A stretch of 39,946 nt of DNA from Gemmatimonadota bacterium (GCA_013002885.1 JABDLS010000150.1:1-39946); one strand, 5' to 3'; shown: positions 16,568 through 24,894, counted from the stretch's first letter. Numbers and translations are program-made. The notes: a model not told the origin generated them from the sequence alone.

Positions 16568-16990
16568 GTGGCGTTCGATCCGCTCGGGCTCCCGGCGACT
16601 CACCCGCGCCTTACGGACTACCTCCGTACTCCCGCCCGTCGCGCCGCCCTCGTCCTTACCGTTGCCTTCGCCAGCTGCGATGTGGTCGGCCCTCGAGCCT
16701 GCACAGCGGAGTTCGTCTACGGCATCGTCGTGACCGTCGTCGACGCCGAGACCGGTGCACCCGTCACCGAAGGCCTCTCCGGCGTCACGGTCGAGGACGG
16801 CGTCACGACGGAAATGGATATCGCCGACAACGTGCTCTTCGGCGCCGGCGAGAACGAAGGCGTCCACGCGGTGGTCATCGCCGCCGACGGCTACGACCTC
16901 TGGACCCGCAATGGCGTTCGCGTGGCGGGAGGCCCCTGCCACGTGACCACCGTAGAGCTGACCGCCCCCATGACGCCGTCTACCGGCTGA
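16568..16990 (+). CDS. Small putative lipoprotein with carboxypeptidase-regulatory-like beta domain
   Basis: The 140-residue product has an N-terminal Arg-rich stretch and hydrophobic segment (RRAALVLTVAFAS) ending at Cys37, a possible lipidation site. Residues about 50-120 read GIVVTVVDAETGAPVTEGL then HAVVIAADGYDLW, the pattern of carboxypeptidase-regulatory-like or Ig-like domains. The GTG start at 16568 has GGAGGG seven bases upstream. The gene is 12 bases after the hydrolase and likely the last of the operon. Function unknown; an envelope role is inferred from the signal peptide. Confidence 0.72.
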   Translation: MAFDPLGLPATHPRLTDYLRTPARRAALVLTVAFASCDVVGPRACTAEFVYGIVVTVVDAETGAPVTEGLSGVTVEDGVTTEMDIADNVLFGAGENEGVHAVVIAADGYDLWTRNGVRVAGGPCHVTTVELTAPMTPSTG

Positions 16991-17106
16991 ACACCGCTTC
17001 GCCGCCCGGACGAGGCGCTGGTCTAGTGCAAGATGCCGCGCCTCAACAAGGCGACGCGCTCAAGTCCTCCCGCCACCCCTGTCAGCCCCTCGGCCGCGCG
17101 AAGCCC

Positions 17107-17264
17107 CCTTCGAGCGCCTGTGGGGCCGTCGTGGGTCGCGTGAGCATGCCGGCCGCGACGAGCCCGTGACAATCGCCTACCCGTAACCCCGTGTGCCCTC
17201 GCCCGCCCCACCGCTACGGACCGCCGCGAGCCCGACACACGACGGCCCCACAGGCGACCCAAGG
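17107..17264. repeat. Long imperfect inverted repeat in a convergent intergenic region
   Basis: Two 32-base arms (17107-17138 and 17233-17264) are inverted copies matching at 28 positions, including a perfect 19-base core (17115-17133 against 17238-17256). The 94-base spacer holds a smaller 6-bp stem (GTCGCG 17135-17140 with CGCGAC 17154-17159). It lies between the stop codons of the 16568 lipoprotein and rseP. It could be a bidirectional transcription barrier, a structured RNA or a decayed small mobile element. I see no target duplication and no coding capacity in the 291-base gap. Confidence 0.75.
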
Positions 17265-17281
17265 CGCACACACCGCGTGCT

Positions 17282-18643
17282 TTACAGCCCGAACAACCTC
17301 AGGAAGTCGTTCGACAGCGCCCATAGCATGATTCCGACAATGATGATGAAGCCGACATTGCTCCACTTCAGCTTCTGCTCCACCGAGAGACCACGACCTC
17401 CGCGGATGGCCTCGATGCCCAGGAAGACCAGGTGGCCGCCGTCGAGGACCGGAATGGGAAGTAGGTTGAGTACGGCGAGGTTGATGCTGAAGAGGGCCAT
17501 GAAGCGGAGGAAGGTGTCGAGCCCGGCTGCGGCTGCCTGACCCGAGGCCTCACCGATAGTGACGATGCTCCCGACGGAACGGGGCGAAACGTTCAGCGTC
17601 ACGAGGTCCCGAAGGAATCCGAGAATCAACCCTGTCACCGCTACCGTCTCACGATACCCGAGGACGACAGCGTCTTCGAGAGAGACCGAATTGTAGGTGA
17701 CGGCGATCCCCGGAGGGGAGATACCGATCTTGCCCACCGTCGCCACGCTGCCGGACCCGTCGTCTTCCTCGACGGCGTCGAGCGTCACCGTACGCACGAG
17801 CTCACGGTCGTCACGTGTGAGCGTGATCCGGATCTCCTCACCGGGTCGGGACTCGATCTGCCGGACGAACGTCCACCAGTTCAGCGTAGCTTCGTCATCG
17901 ACAGCGAGGATCCGGTCACCGACCTCCAGTCCGGCGTCGTCAGCGGGGTCGCCCGGCGCCAGGAAGCCTACTCCAGCCTCGAGCCACACGGACACCCTGC
18001 GGACCAGCTCGATACGGTCTTCACGGTCTGCAGGGAGGTCGATCGTCACCTCTCGACGGGGCTCGACGAGCTCCACCACCGTCGTTCCTTCGGGGCCGTC
18101 GAGGAGCCGCGACTCGAGATCGCCCCAGTCCCCGATGGTCTCCCCGTCAATGCTGACGACCCGACTGCCCGGCTCGATGGTAGCGAAAGCCTCTGTCCCC
18201 GACGGCAGCCCGTCGGCCTCCACCAGCCCGATGCGGGTCGAGTCGTACGTCTGCACGCCGTAGTTGGCGGCCAGGAAGACGTACACGCCAAACGCGAAGA
18301 GCATGTTCATGATCACGCCGGCGGAGATGACCAGCGTGCGGGCCCAGATGGGCTTGGCGTCGAAGTCGGACTCGCTGGGCTCGCGCGTGGCGCCAGCGAC
18401 CTCCCCACCCTCGATGCGCTCCATCATCTCGTCATCCATGCCACCCATCTTCACGTAGCCACCGAGGGGAATGGCGCTGATGACGTACTCGGTTTCCCCG
18501 CGTGTGAAGCCGAAGATCTTGGGGCCAAGGCCGATGGAAAAGCGTTGGACCTCGATACCAACGGCTTTTGCCGCCCAGAAGTGTCCCAGCTCGTGCACGA
18601 AGATGAGCACGCCGAGGACGATGACGGTCGCCAATACTGTCAT
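17282..18643 (-). CDS. rseP: RseP-type site-2 intramembrane zinc metalloprotease
   Basis: RseP cleaves membrane-anchored anti-sigma factors and remnant signal peptides within the inner membrane. The 453-residue protein has the HExxH zinc motif HELGH at residues 17-21 in the first membrane helix. The second site, LPIPVLDGGHL, is near the C-terminus and bears the third ligand Asp. Two PDZ domains lie in the periplasm: about residues 120-200 (IEPGSRVVSIDGETIGDW) and 220-300 (GLEVGDRILAVDDEATLNWW). The last hydrophobic segment is near residue 435. The ATG start overlaps the dxr stop in ATGA. No anti-sigma substrate gene is adjacent. Confidence 0.95.
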   Translation of the reverse strand: MTVLATVIVLGVLIFVHELGHFWAAKAVGIEVQRFSIGLGPKIFGFTRGETEYVISAIPLGGYVKMGGMDDEMMERIEGGEVAGATREPSESDFDAKPIWARTLVISAGVIMNMLFAFGVYVFLAANYGVQTYDSTRIGLVEADGLPSGTEAFATIEPGSRVVSIDGETIGDWGDLESRLLDGPEGTTVVELVEPRREVTIDLPADREDRIELVRRVSVWLEAGVGFLAPGDPADDAGLEVGDRILAVDDEATLNWWTFVRQIESRPGEEIRITLTRDDRELVRTVTLDAVEEDDGSGSVATVGKIGISPPGIAVTYNSVSLEDAVVLGYRETVAVTGLILGFLRDLVTLNVSPRSVGSIVTIGEASGQAAAAGLDTFLRFMALFSINLAVLNLLPIPVLDGGHLVFLGIEAIRGGRGLSVEQKLKWSNVGFIIIVGIMLWALSNDFLRLFGL

Positions 18644-19812
18644 GAGTCCGTTCCTGTTCTAGCTGCCGACAGCGTGTCGGCTACCTCGGTGGCGACGGCT
18701 CGCGCCGCCGAATCCACTTCGAGGACGTCGTCGATGTCTCGAATCGTACTCGTACCGACACGATCCATGGTGTCTCGTACCGTACGAGCGATCTCTGGAA
18801 AACGGATGCGATCCGCCAGAAAAGCCTGAACCGCGATCTCGTTCGAAGCGTTGTACACCGCCGGTGAGCATCCGCTCCTTCGTCCCGCCTCGACCCCGAG
18901 CGCGAACATGGGGAAGGCCTCGTGGTCGATGTCTTCGAAGGTGAGTGGTGACGCCTGAGTCGGGTCATACGTCTGCAGCTGCTCATCCTCCACCCGGTCA
19001 GGATAGTGGAGGGCATAGAGAATGGGCAGCTCCATGGTGGGGAAGCCGAGCTGGGCGAGGACCGAACCGTCCACGAACTCCACGAAGGAATGGATGACGG
19101 ATTGAGGGTGGACCACAGCGTCGATGGACTCGTAGTCGAGGCCATAGAGGAAGTGGGCCTCGATGACCTCGAGGGCCTTGTTGGCGAGTGTGGCCGAGTC
19201 CACGGTGATCTTCGCACCCATGTCCCAGGTCGGATGCTGGAGGGCCGACGAAGCGTCGACGTGCCGGAGCTCACCGGCGCTCCGACCACGGAAAGGGCCA
19301 CCCGAGGCAGTGAGGACGATCCTCCGGACCGAGTCCAGGGAATGCCCCTCGAGACACTGGAGGATGGCGCTGTGCTCGGAGTCGATAGGGATGATCTCGG
19401 CCTTCCCGGTGTTCGCGGCATCCAGGACCAGCGGTCCCCCAGCCACGAGAGACTCCTTGTTGGCGAGGGCCAGGCGATGACCGGCGCCGAGGGCTTCCAA
19501 CGTCGGCTCGAGTCCGGCGGCTCCCACGAGGGCGTTGAGGACCACGTCCACGCCGTCGGAAGCAGCCACCTCCAGCATCGCGTCTCTGCCCGACAGCCAG
19601 CGGGTTCCGGCGCCGACACCGGGCAGCGTCACGCTCTCGTCGCACAGAACGGCGATGGCGGGTCGGAAGGCCTTCACCTGCTGGGCCAGCACCTCGGCGC
19701 TCTGGTTGGCCACCAGCGCGACGATTTCGAAGCGGTCGGGGTGACGGGCGGCCACTTCCAGTGCGCTCCGCCCAATTGAGCCGGTGGATCCCAGGATGGC
19801 CACGCGGATCAC
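18640..19812 (-). CDS. dxr: 1-deoxy-D-xylulose 5-phosphate reductoisomerase
   Basis: Dxr converts DXP to MEP with NADPH, the committed step of the MEP isoprenoid pathway that feeds undecaprenyl phosphate. The 390-residue product has the NADPH-binding GSTGSIGRSALEV loop near residue 8, LANKESLVAGGPLV, the metal-binding IPIDSEHSAI, TASGGPFRG, HPTWDMGAKITVDSATL and the C-terminal CSPAVYNASNEIAV region. The start is the GTG at 19812 (V-less family start MIRVAILGS); it overlaps the cdsA stop in GTGA. Placement between cdsA and rseP is the common order. Confidence 0.97.
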   Translation of the reverse strand: MIRVAILGSTGSIGRSALEVAARHPDRFEIVALVANQSAEVLAQQVKAFRPAIAVLCDESVTLPGVGAGTRWLSGRDAMLEVAASDGVDVVLNALVGAAGLEPTLEALGAGHRLALANKESLVAGGPLVLDAANTGKAEIIPIDSEHSAILQCLEGHSLDSVRRIVLTASGGPFRGRSAGELRHVDASSALQHPTWDMGAKITVDSATLANKALEVIEAHFLYGLDYESIDAVVHPQSVIHSFVEFVDGSVLAQLGFPTMELPILYALHYPDRVEDEQLQTYDPTQASPLTFEDIDHEAFPMFALGVEAGRRSGCSPAVYNASNEIAVQAFLADRIRFPEIARTVRDTMDRVGTSTIRDIDDVLEVDSAARAVATEVADTLSAARTGTDS

Positions 19813-20735
19813 GGTAGTCCTCCGAGGAGGAGCAGGGCCACATACGAGATCGGAATGGTGAAGAGGAGGGAGTCGATGCGGTCCATGACCCCTCCGTGGC
19901 CTGGAAAGAACGTCCCCGAGTCTTTCACCCCCGCCTCTCGCTTCAACAGTGACTCGACGAGGTCACCGACGACCGCAAGGCAAGCCAGCAGAGCCCCTAC
20001 GCCCGCCATCACTACGAGACCCATCGCACCGCCGTTTCCGGCGCCGATCGCTCCGTCCCCCGCGGGCCCGCCCACCAGCGGCTCCAAGACGGAACGTGCG
20101 ACCACGAGCCACACTGCGGCTGCGGCGGCCCCGCCCACGACGGCGGCCCAGAACCCCACCCAACTCTTGTTGGGGCTTATCGATGGGGCCAGCTTCGCCT
20201 TTCCCCACGCCGTCCCCGCGAAAAAGGCCGCCGCGTCGCCGACCCACGTGACCGCGAGAGGAAGCGCCACCGCGACGAGGCCGGCCCAAGGCGACGGCTG
20301 TCCACCCTCCCATCCGGCGGTGCTCGGCAGGGCGTGCAGAAGCGAGGCGAACGCCAACGCCCCGCCAACGTAGACCGCTCCCAGCAGGGTGACGGACACG
20401 GCCATCAACGGAGCCTCCGAAGCGCCCCTCACGCCGAGTGAGACGACGAGGGCTACCCCCGATCCGGCCACCAGGACACCCAGCGCCCAAGGTGCATACG
20501 ACGGGAACGTGGGATGCCACGAAGCCGCCAACACCAGGGCTACGGCCATGGCGATACCCAGCGGCTCGATGGAGCGAACGCCCTTCTGTCGGGCGAACCT
20601 GGCGACCTCGTGACACCCCAGTGCGGCGAAGAGTGCCAGGGGTATCGCGAGATACCACCCGCCTAGGAAAGCGAGGCCGAGAACGGTGGGAATCCCGACC
20701 GCGGCGACGGCGACCCTCTTCGCCAATTCACTCAT
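19809..20735 (-). CDS. cdsA: Phosphatidate cytidylyltransferase CdsA
   Basis: CdsA makes CDP-diacylglycerol, the precursor of all membrane phospholipids. The 308-residue protein has about eight hydrophobic segments and the CDP-alcohol signature near its C-terminus: KREAGVKDSGTFFPGHGGVMDRIDS, given here as VKDSGTFFPGHGG and MDRIDS. An earlier SPNKSWVGF motif is typical as well. A Gly/Ala-rich insert (GPAGDGAIGAGNGGAMG) occupies a loop about residue 225. I chose MSELAKRV at 20735 as the start; the frame is open upstream but lacks the membrane pattern there. It starts 25 bases after the uppS stop and overlaps dxr by four bases. Confidence 0.92.
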   Translation of the reverse strand: MSELAKRVAVAAVGIPTVLGLAFLGGWYLAIPLALFAALGCHEVARFARQKGVRSIEPLGIAMAVALVLAASWHPTFPSYAPWALGVLVAGSGVALVVSLGVRGASEAPLMAVSVTLLGAVYVGGALAFASLLHALPSTAGWEGGQPSPWAGLVAVALPLAVTWVGDAAAFFAGTAWGKAKLAPSISPNKSWVGFWAAVVGGAAAAAVWLVVARSVLEPLVGGPAGDGAIGAGNGGAMGLVVMAGVGALLACLAVVGDLVESLLKREAGVKDSGTFFPGHGGVMDRIDSLLFTIPISYVALLLLGGLP

Positions 20736-20760
20736 GGCAGGTCGCGCGAAAACGCTGCAA

Positions 20761-21507
20761 TCACGTGGATGGCACGGCGCCGAACCGGCGATCGCGGCGC
20801 TGGAAGTCGAGAATCGCCTTGAACAGGTCCTCCCGACCGAAGTCGGGCCAATAGACGGAGGTGATGTGGAGCTCGGTATACGCCAATTGCCAGAGCATGA
20901 AGTTGCTGATCCGTTGCTCCCCGGAGGTCCGGATGAGGAGGTCGGGGCTTGGGAGTCCTGCCGTGAAGAGCGTCCCTTCGAGGGTTTCCGAGTCGATGCA
21001 GTCGGGATCGAGTTCACCCCTCTCTACCCTCGCTGCGAGGAGACGAGCGGCCCGGAGCAGTTCCTCCCTCCCCCCGTACGAGATCATCAGGTTGAGCCGC
21101 AACTCCATTCCGCCCCAGGTTGCCGCAGCGATCTCGTCGATAGCGGAGCGCGTGGCATCGTCCACGCGATCGAGATCGCCGAGGACGTGTACCTCCACCC
21201 CCTGGCGACGAAGCTCTTCACCTTCCTTGCGGGCGTAATGCTTGAGAAGGCCCATCAAGGCCGAGACTTCAGTCGCGGGCCGCTTCCAGTTTTCGGTGGA
21301 GAAGGCGAAGAGAGTGAGAATGTCGACCCCGGCCTCGACCGCTCCCTCGATGGCCTCCCGTACGGACTTCATGCCTTCGCGATGGCCGAGATGCCGTGGG
21401 AGCCCTCGCTCTCTGGCCCAGCGGCCATTGCCGTCCATGATGATAGCCACGTGCGATGGTACATCGCCGTTGAGACGGAGGGCCTGGAGTCGGTCGGACG
21501 CGGACAT
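20761..21507 (-). CDS. uppS: Undecaprenyl diphosphate synthase (cis-prenyltransferase)
   Basis: UppS condenses isopentenyl diphosphate onto farnesyl diphosphate to make the C55 carrier for cell wall and O-antigen. The 248-residue product has HVAIIMDGNGRWA (catalytic Asp25), GHREGM, TLFAFSTENWKRP, RLNLMISYGGREE, DLLIRTSGEQRISNFMLWQ and the C-terminal YTELHITSVYWPDF motifs, all of the family. The start at 21507 is followed by a typical short lead peptide. It lies 35 bases after frr and 25 bases before cdsA. Confidence 0.97.
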   Translation of the reverse strand: MSASDRLQALRLNGDVPSHVAIIMDGNGRWARERGLPRHLGHREGMKSVREAIEGAVEAGVDILTLFAFSTENWKRPATEVSALMGLLKHYARKEGEELRRQGVEVHVLGDLDRVDDATRSAIDEIAAATWGGMELRLNLMISYGGREELLRAARLLAARVERGELDPDCIDSETLEGTLFTAGLPSPDLLIRTSGEQRISNFMLWQLAYTELHITSVYWPDFGREDLFKAILDFQRRDRRFGAVPST

Positions 21508-21542
21508 GAGCTGTCGTGCAGAACGGTGGAAGGGAGGCGCGT

Positions 21543-22097
21543 CTAGATCGCCATCACCTCGTCTTCTTTCTGCTTCAGCAACTCGTCGATCTTCTCGGAG
21601 TATTCGTGGGTGAGCTTCTCCACGGAGTCCTCCCGCCTGTGGCCCTCGTCTTCTCCGATCTCGTGGTCCTTCACGAGTTGGTGGATCTCCTCACGGACGC
21701 TCCGTCGGGCATGGCGGATGGAGATCCGCGCCTCTTCGGCCATCTTGTGGAGGACCTTCACGAACTCCTTGCGCCGCTCCTCGTTCAGCGGCGGGATGGG
21801 AATCCGTATGATGTTTCCGTCGTTGGCGGGGTTTAGACCGAGATCCGCCATCATGATGGCCTTCTCGATGTCCTGGAGAAGGGTCTTGTCGAACGGCTGC
21901 ACAACGAGGAGGCTCGATTCCGGCGTGCTCACCGTCGCCACCTGGTTGAGAGGCATTTTCGAACCGTAGGCCTCCACCCGAACCGTATCGAGGAGGGCAG
22001 GCGTGGCCTTCCCTGTGCGCACCGTCGCGAACTCCCGCCGAAGGGCGTCCAGCGCGAGTTCCATTCGTTCCTTGGCGTCTTCGACCGTCGGCATCAC
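21543..22097 (-). CDS. frr: Ribosome recycling factor
   Basis: RRF splits post-termination 70S ribosomes together with EF-G. The 184-residue product has the standard length and three-helix-bundle domain, with ALRREFATVRTGKATPALLD, VEAYGSKMPLNQVATVS and the IPPLNEERRKEFVKVLHKMAEEAR helices (given here in part). The gene follows pyrH by 70 bases and precedes uppS by 35, part of the conserved tsf-pyrH-frr-uppS-cdsA-dxr-rseP order. Confidence 0.97.
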   Translation of the reverse strand: MMPTVEDAKERMELALDALRREFATVRTGKATPALLDTVRVEAYGSKMPLNQVATVSTPESSLLVVQPFDKTLLQDIEKAIMMADLGLNPANDGNIIRIPIPPLNEERRKEFVKVLHKMAEEARISIRHARRSVREEIHQLVKDHEIGEDEGHRREDSVEKLTHEYSEKIDELLKQKEDEVMAI

Positions 22098-22167
22098 GAC
22101 CTCCGATAGGTTGGTTCTGACGGGTACGGGGCGGGAGCCGATTCGACGGGCCGTCTCCGACGCCCTC

Positions 22168-22890
22168 CTACGATACTAGCGTTCCGATCCGCTCCCCACG
22201 AATCGCGTCGGCCACCGCTCCGCGATCGCTGAGATTGAGCACGATGATCGGAAGTTGGTTTTCCTTGCAGAGGGCCACGGCTGCCGTGTCCATTACACCC
22301 AATTCCCGGGACACGACCTCCTGGAAGGAGATGGTCGAGATGAACTCGGCGTCGGGGTCCTTGGCCGGATCGGCCGTGTACACGCCCTGCACCTTGGTGG
22401 CCTTGATGACCACGTCCGACTCCATCTCGATGGCCCGGAGCACCGCCGCCGTATCCGTCGAGAAATACGGATTGCCCGTCCCCCCGGCAAAGAGGACGAC
22501 GCGCCCTTTCTCCAGATGGCGCATGGCCCGACGCCGGATGTACGGCTCGGCGATCTCCTCCATGCGAATGGCTGTCATGACCCGCGTCTCGACGCCCTTC
22601 GTCTCGAGCAGATCTTGAACAGCGAGAGCATTGATGATTGTGCCCAGCATGCCCATGTAGTCGGCCTGGACACGGTCCATGCCCTCCTTCGACGCCATGG
22701 CACCGCGCACGATATTACCGCCTCCGATGACGATGCCGAGCGACGCGCCCATCTCCACCAACGAGCGGATCTCGTCGGTAAGGCGATCCACCACGGACGG
22801 CTCGATGCCGAAGCCCCGCTCCCCGGCGAGGGCCTCGCCGGAGAGCTTGAGGAGCACTCGCTTGTAGCGTAGATCCGATCCGTCGCTCAT
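22168..22890 (-). CDS. pyrH: Uridylate kinase (UMP kinase)
   Basis: PyrH phosphorylates UMP to UDP for nucleotide and sugar-nucleotide supply. The 240-residue product has the hexameric bacterial kinase signature: RVLLKLSGEALAGERGFGI at the start, VIGGGNIVRG, YMGMLGTIINALAVQD and VLFAGGTGNPYFSTDTAA, ending with NLSDRGAVADAIRGERIGT. It sits 31 bases after tsf and is the usual neighbour of frr. Confidence 0.97.
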   Translation of the reverse strand: MSDGSDLRYKRVLLKLSGEALAGERGFGIEPSVVDRLTDEIRSLVEMGASLGIVIGGGNIVRGAMASKEGMDRVQADYMGMLGTIINALAVQDLLETKGVETRVMTAIRMEEIAEPYIRRRAMRHLEKGRVVLFAGGTGNPYFSTDTAAVLRAIEMESDVVIKATKVQGVYTADPAKDPDAEFISTISFQEVVSRELGVMDTAAVALCKENQLPIIVLNLSDRGAVADAIRGERIGTLVS

Positions 22891-22921
22891 TCGTCGCTTC
22901 CTGGGTTCGGCGGGCGGGTCG

Positions 22922-23530
22922 CTACTTCTCTCCGACCTTCATGCGGCAGAAGCGCGCAACCTCGATCTTCTCGCCGGTCTTGGACGAGACCTCCGTGATG
23001 AGTTCCTGAACCGTCTGGTCCGGGTTCTTCACGAAAGGCTGGGCAAGGAGGGTACTCTCCTTGAAGAACTTCTGAAGCTTGCCCTCCACGATCTTCTCGG
23101 CGATGTGCTCCGGCTTACCCTCTTCCTTCACCTGCTCCAGATAGACCGCCTTCTCTCGCTCCACGACCGCCGAATCGATCTCGTCCGACGAGACCGCGAT
23201 GGGTGACGTGGAGGCGATGTGCATCGCCAGGTCTCGGGCGAGGCCCTTGAAGTCGTCCGTGGCGGCCACGAAGTCCGTCTCACAGTTCACCTCGACCAGG
23301 ACCGCGGTCTTGTTGTCGAAGTGCACGTAGCTACCGATGACCCCCTCGTTGGCCGACTTCTCGGCCCGCTTGGCGGCCTTGGCAGCGCCTTTGGCGCGCA
23401 GAAGGTCAATGGCCTTCTCCATGTCGCCGCCCGTCTCTTCAAGCGCCTTCTTGCAATCCATCATCCCCGCGCCGGTCTTGTCGCGGAGCTCTTTCACGTC
23501 TTTCGCGCTGATCGTCATCGTCTCACTCAT
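22922..23530 (-). CDS. tsf: Elongation factor Ts
   Basis: EF-Ts exchanges GDP for GTP on EF-Tu. The 202-residue product has the short form found outside Gammaproteobacteria: a UBA-like N-terminal domain (VKELRDKTGAGMMDCKKALEE), then the core domain with VLVEVNCETDFVAATDDFKGLA and AMHIAST, ending FCRMKVGEK. I chose the ATG at 23530 with AAGGA seven bases upstream; the ATG at 23518 (MTISAKD) is an alternative start. It is separated from rpsB by a 153-base gap that contains a strong terminator-like hairpin. Confidence 0.95.
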   Translation of the reverse strand: MSETMTISAKDVKELRDKTGAGMMDCKKALEETGGDMEKAIDLLRAKGAAKAAKRAEKSANEGVIGSYVHFDNKTAVLVEVNCETDFVAATDDFKGLARDLAMHIASTSPIAVSSDEIDSAVVEREKAVYLEQVKEEGKPEHIAEKIVEGKLQKFFKESTLLAQPFVKNPDQTVQELITEVSSKTGEKIEVARFCRMKVGEK

Positions 23531-23576
23531 CCTCGGTTCCTTCCTTCGTTCCGTGTCCGGCTGTCGCCGGCTCGTG

Positions 23577-23619
23577 AAAAGAGGCGGCGGGTCCGTCATT
23601 TCGGATACCGCGCCGCCTC
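23577..23619 (-). terminator. Attenuator or intrinsic terminator between rpsB and tsf
   Basis: On the minus strand GAGGCGGCG (23619-23611) pairs with CGCCGCCTC (23589-23581), with a second partial stem (TCCG with CGGA) inside. Four Ts follow (23580-23577). It lies after the rpsB stop and 47 bases before the tsf ATG, so it probably reduces rather than blocks readthrough. A smaller CCCCTCGGAGGGG stem lies just before it. Confidence 0.65.
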
Positions 23620-23683
23620 ACTCGGGGTCGCGCCGGAGCGCGGCCCCTGCCCTCCCCTCGGAGGGGTCGGGTCGTATCCGGCC

Positions 23684-24805
23684 CTATTCTTCCTCGCCCT
23701 CGCCGTCGGAGTCCGCGTCGTCGGCCTCCGCTTCGGGTTCTTCCTTCTTTTTCTTGGCGGCCTTCTTCTTCGTCGACTTCTTCTTCTTCGGCTTCTCCGC
23801 CTCGTCCTTTGACTCGACGTCTTCCTTCTTCGGCTTCTTCGTCTCGGCGTCTTCCTTCTTCGCCTTCTTCGCTTTCTTCGTCTTGGGCTTCTCGGCGGCT
23901 TTCGCCTCGGCTTCGTCGCCACTCTCGGCGGCCGAGTCCGAATCGTCAGACTCCTGGCCCTTTTCATCGTCCTTCAGATGGGCTGCGATGACCTCGGGCC
24001 GGGGACGGCGCTTGCGACGGGGACGGCGACGCTTGGGCGCCTCCTTCTCTGTCGTTTCACCGGTCTCTGTGGAGTAGGTCGTGGCCTCCATCTCCTCGAT
24101 GCGGCGTCGCTCCTCGTCCGGAACCTCCTTGCGGGTCGAGCCGATCGTGTTGGCAATGGCCGTCGCAATGAGGGTCACCGAGCGGATCGCATCGTCGTTG
24201 CCGGGAATCGGAAAGTCGATGAGGTCCGGATCGGCGTTCGTGTCGGTAATGGCAATGACCGGGATCCCCAACTTCTTCGCCTCTTTCACCGCGATGAGCT
24301 CGCGGCGGGCATCGACAACGAAGAGCGCCCCCGGCAAGCGACCCATGTCCTTCACACCCACCAGATACTTATCGAGCTTTGCCCGCTCGCGATCGAGCAT
24401 GAGCTGCTCTTTCTTGGTGTAGAACTCGAAGGCGTTCTCCTCCACGCCTCGCTCGAGCTCCTTGAGACGACGGATCTGCTGACGAATGGTCTGGAAGTTC
24501 GTCAGCATGCCTCCGAGCCAGCGCTCGGTGACGTAGAAGGAGCCGCACCGCTGGGCTTCCTGCTCCACCACGGATCGAAGCTGCTTCTTGGTGCATACGA
24601 AGAGGACCCGCTCTCCTTTGAGCACCACCTCGCGAACCGCCTGCTGGGCGACCTGGAGTCGATCCAGCGTCTTTCGGAGGTCGATGATGTGAATGCCGTT
24701 GCGCTCGGTGAAGATGAAAGGCTTCATCTTCGGGTTCCAACGGCGGGTCTGGTGGCCGAAGTGGACTCCGGCCTCGAGCAGCTGATCGAGACGAACTTCA
24801 GACAT
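23684..24805 (-). CDS. rpsB: 30S ribosomal protein S2 with long charged C-terminal extension
   Basis: S2 assembles late on the 30S subunit and helps recruit S1. Residues 1 to about 245 are a complete S2: VRLDQLLEAGVHFGHQTRRW, PFIFTERNGIHIIDLRKT, LFVCTKKQ, TERWLGGMLTNF, ALFVVDARREL and IPVIAITDTNADPD. A tail of about 128 residues follows: Arg-rich (259-269), acidic (279-302), Lys-rich with KKAKKED/KKPKKED-type repeats (about 303-355) and acidic at the end (356-373). Typical S2 has 230-260 residues. I chose the ATG at 24805; the upstream in-frame ATG at 24823 has no Shine-Dalgarno and would add six residues. Low-complexity codon use (many aag/gag repeats) appears only in the tail. Confidence 0.96.
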   Translation of the reverse strand: MSEVRLDQLLEAGVHFGHQTRRWNPKMKPFIFTERNGIHIIDLRKTLDRLQVAQQAVREVVLKGERVLFVCTKKQLRSVVEQEAQRCGSFYVTERWLGGMLTNFQTIRQQIRRLKELERGVEENAFEFYTKKEQLMLDRERAKLDKYLVGVKDMGRLPGALFVVDARRELIAVKEAKKLGIPVIAITDTNADPDLIDFPIPGNDDAIRSVTLIATAIANTIGSTRKEVPDEERRRIEEMEATTYSTETGETTEKEAPKRRRPRRKRRPRPEVIAAHLKDDEKGQESDDSDSAAESGDEAEAKAAEKPKTKKAKKAKKEDAETKKPKKEDVESKDEAEKPKKKKSTKKKAAKKKKEEPEAEADDADSDGEGEEE

Positions 24806-24856
24806 GGGTGTGATCTTTCTCATTGGGGCCGATATACGCCCCGGTCAGGATTGAGA

Positions 24857-24872
24857 TGCGGCCGAAGCCGCA
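24857..24872 (-). other. Stable UUCG-type hairpin after rpsI, before rpsB
   Basis: On the minus strand TGCGGC, TTCG, GCCGCA forms a 6-bp stem capped by the very stable UUCG tetraloop. It lies in the 89-base gap between the rpsI stop and the rpsB start. No T-run follows, so it is more likely a stability or processing element, or an RNA-end determinant, than a terminator. Confidence 0.55.
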
Positions 24873-24894
24873 CCTTCGAACTGTCTGGTGTCGA

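Noticed and set aside
17031..17053. CTAGTGCA-AGATGC resembling CTAGTGCA-CGATGC near 2843
   Set aside because: A 14-base match with one mismatch is expected many times by chance in 40 kb, and the flanks do not match.
17107..17264. Integron attC site in the convergent gap
   Set aside because: No GTTRRRY or RYYYAAC core sites flank the arms, and no integrase or cassette is present.
23730..23900. Repeated ttcttc/cttctt blocks as a repeat array or CRISPR
   Set aside because: They are the Lys codons of the S2 tail in one open frame; spacing is irregular and no spacer-repeat order exists.
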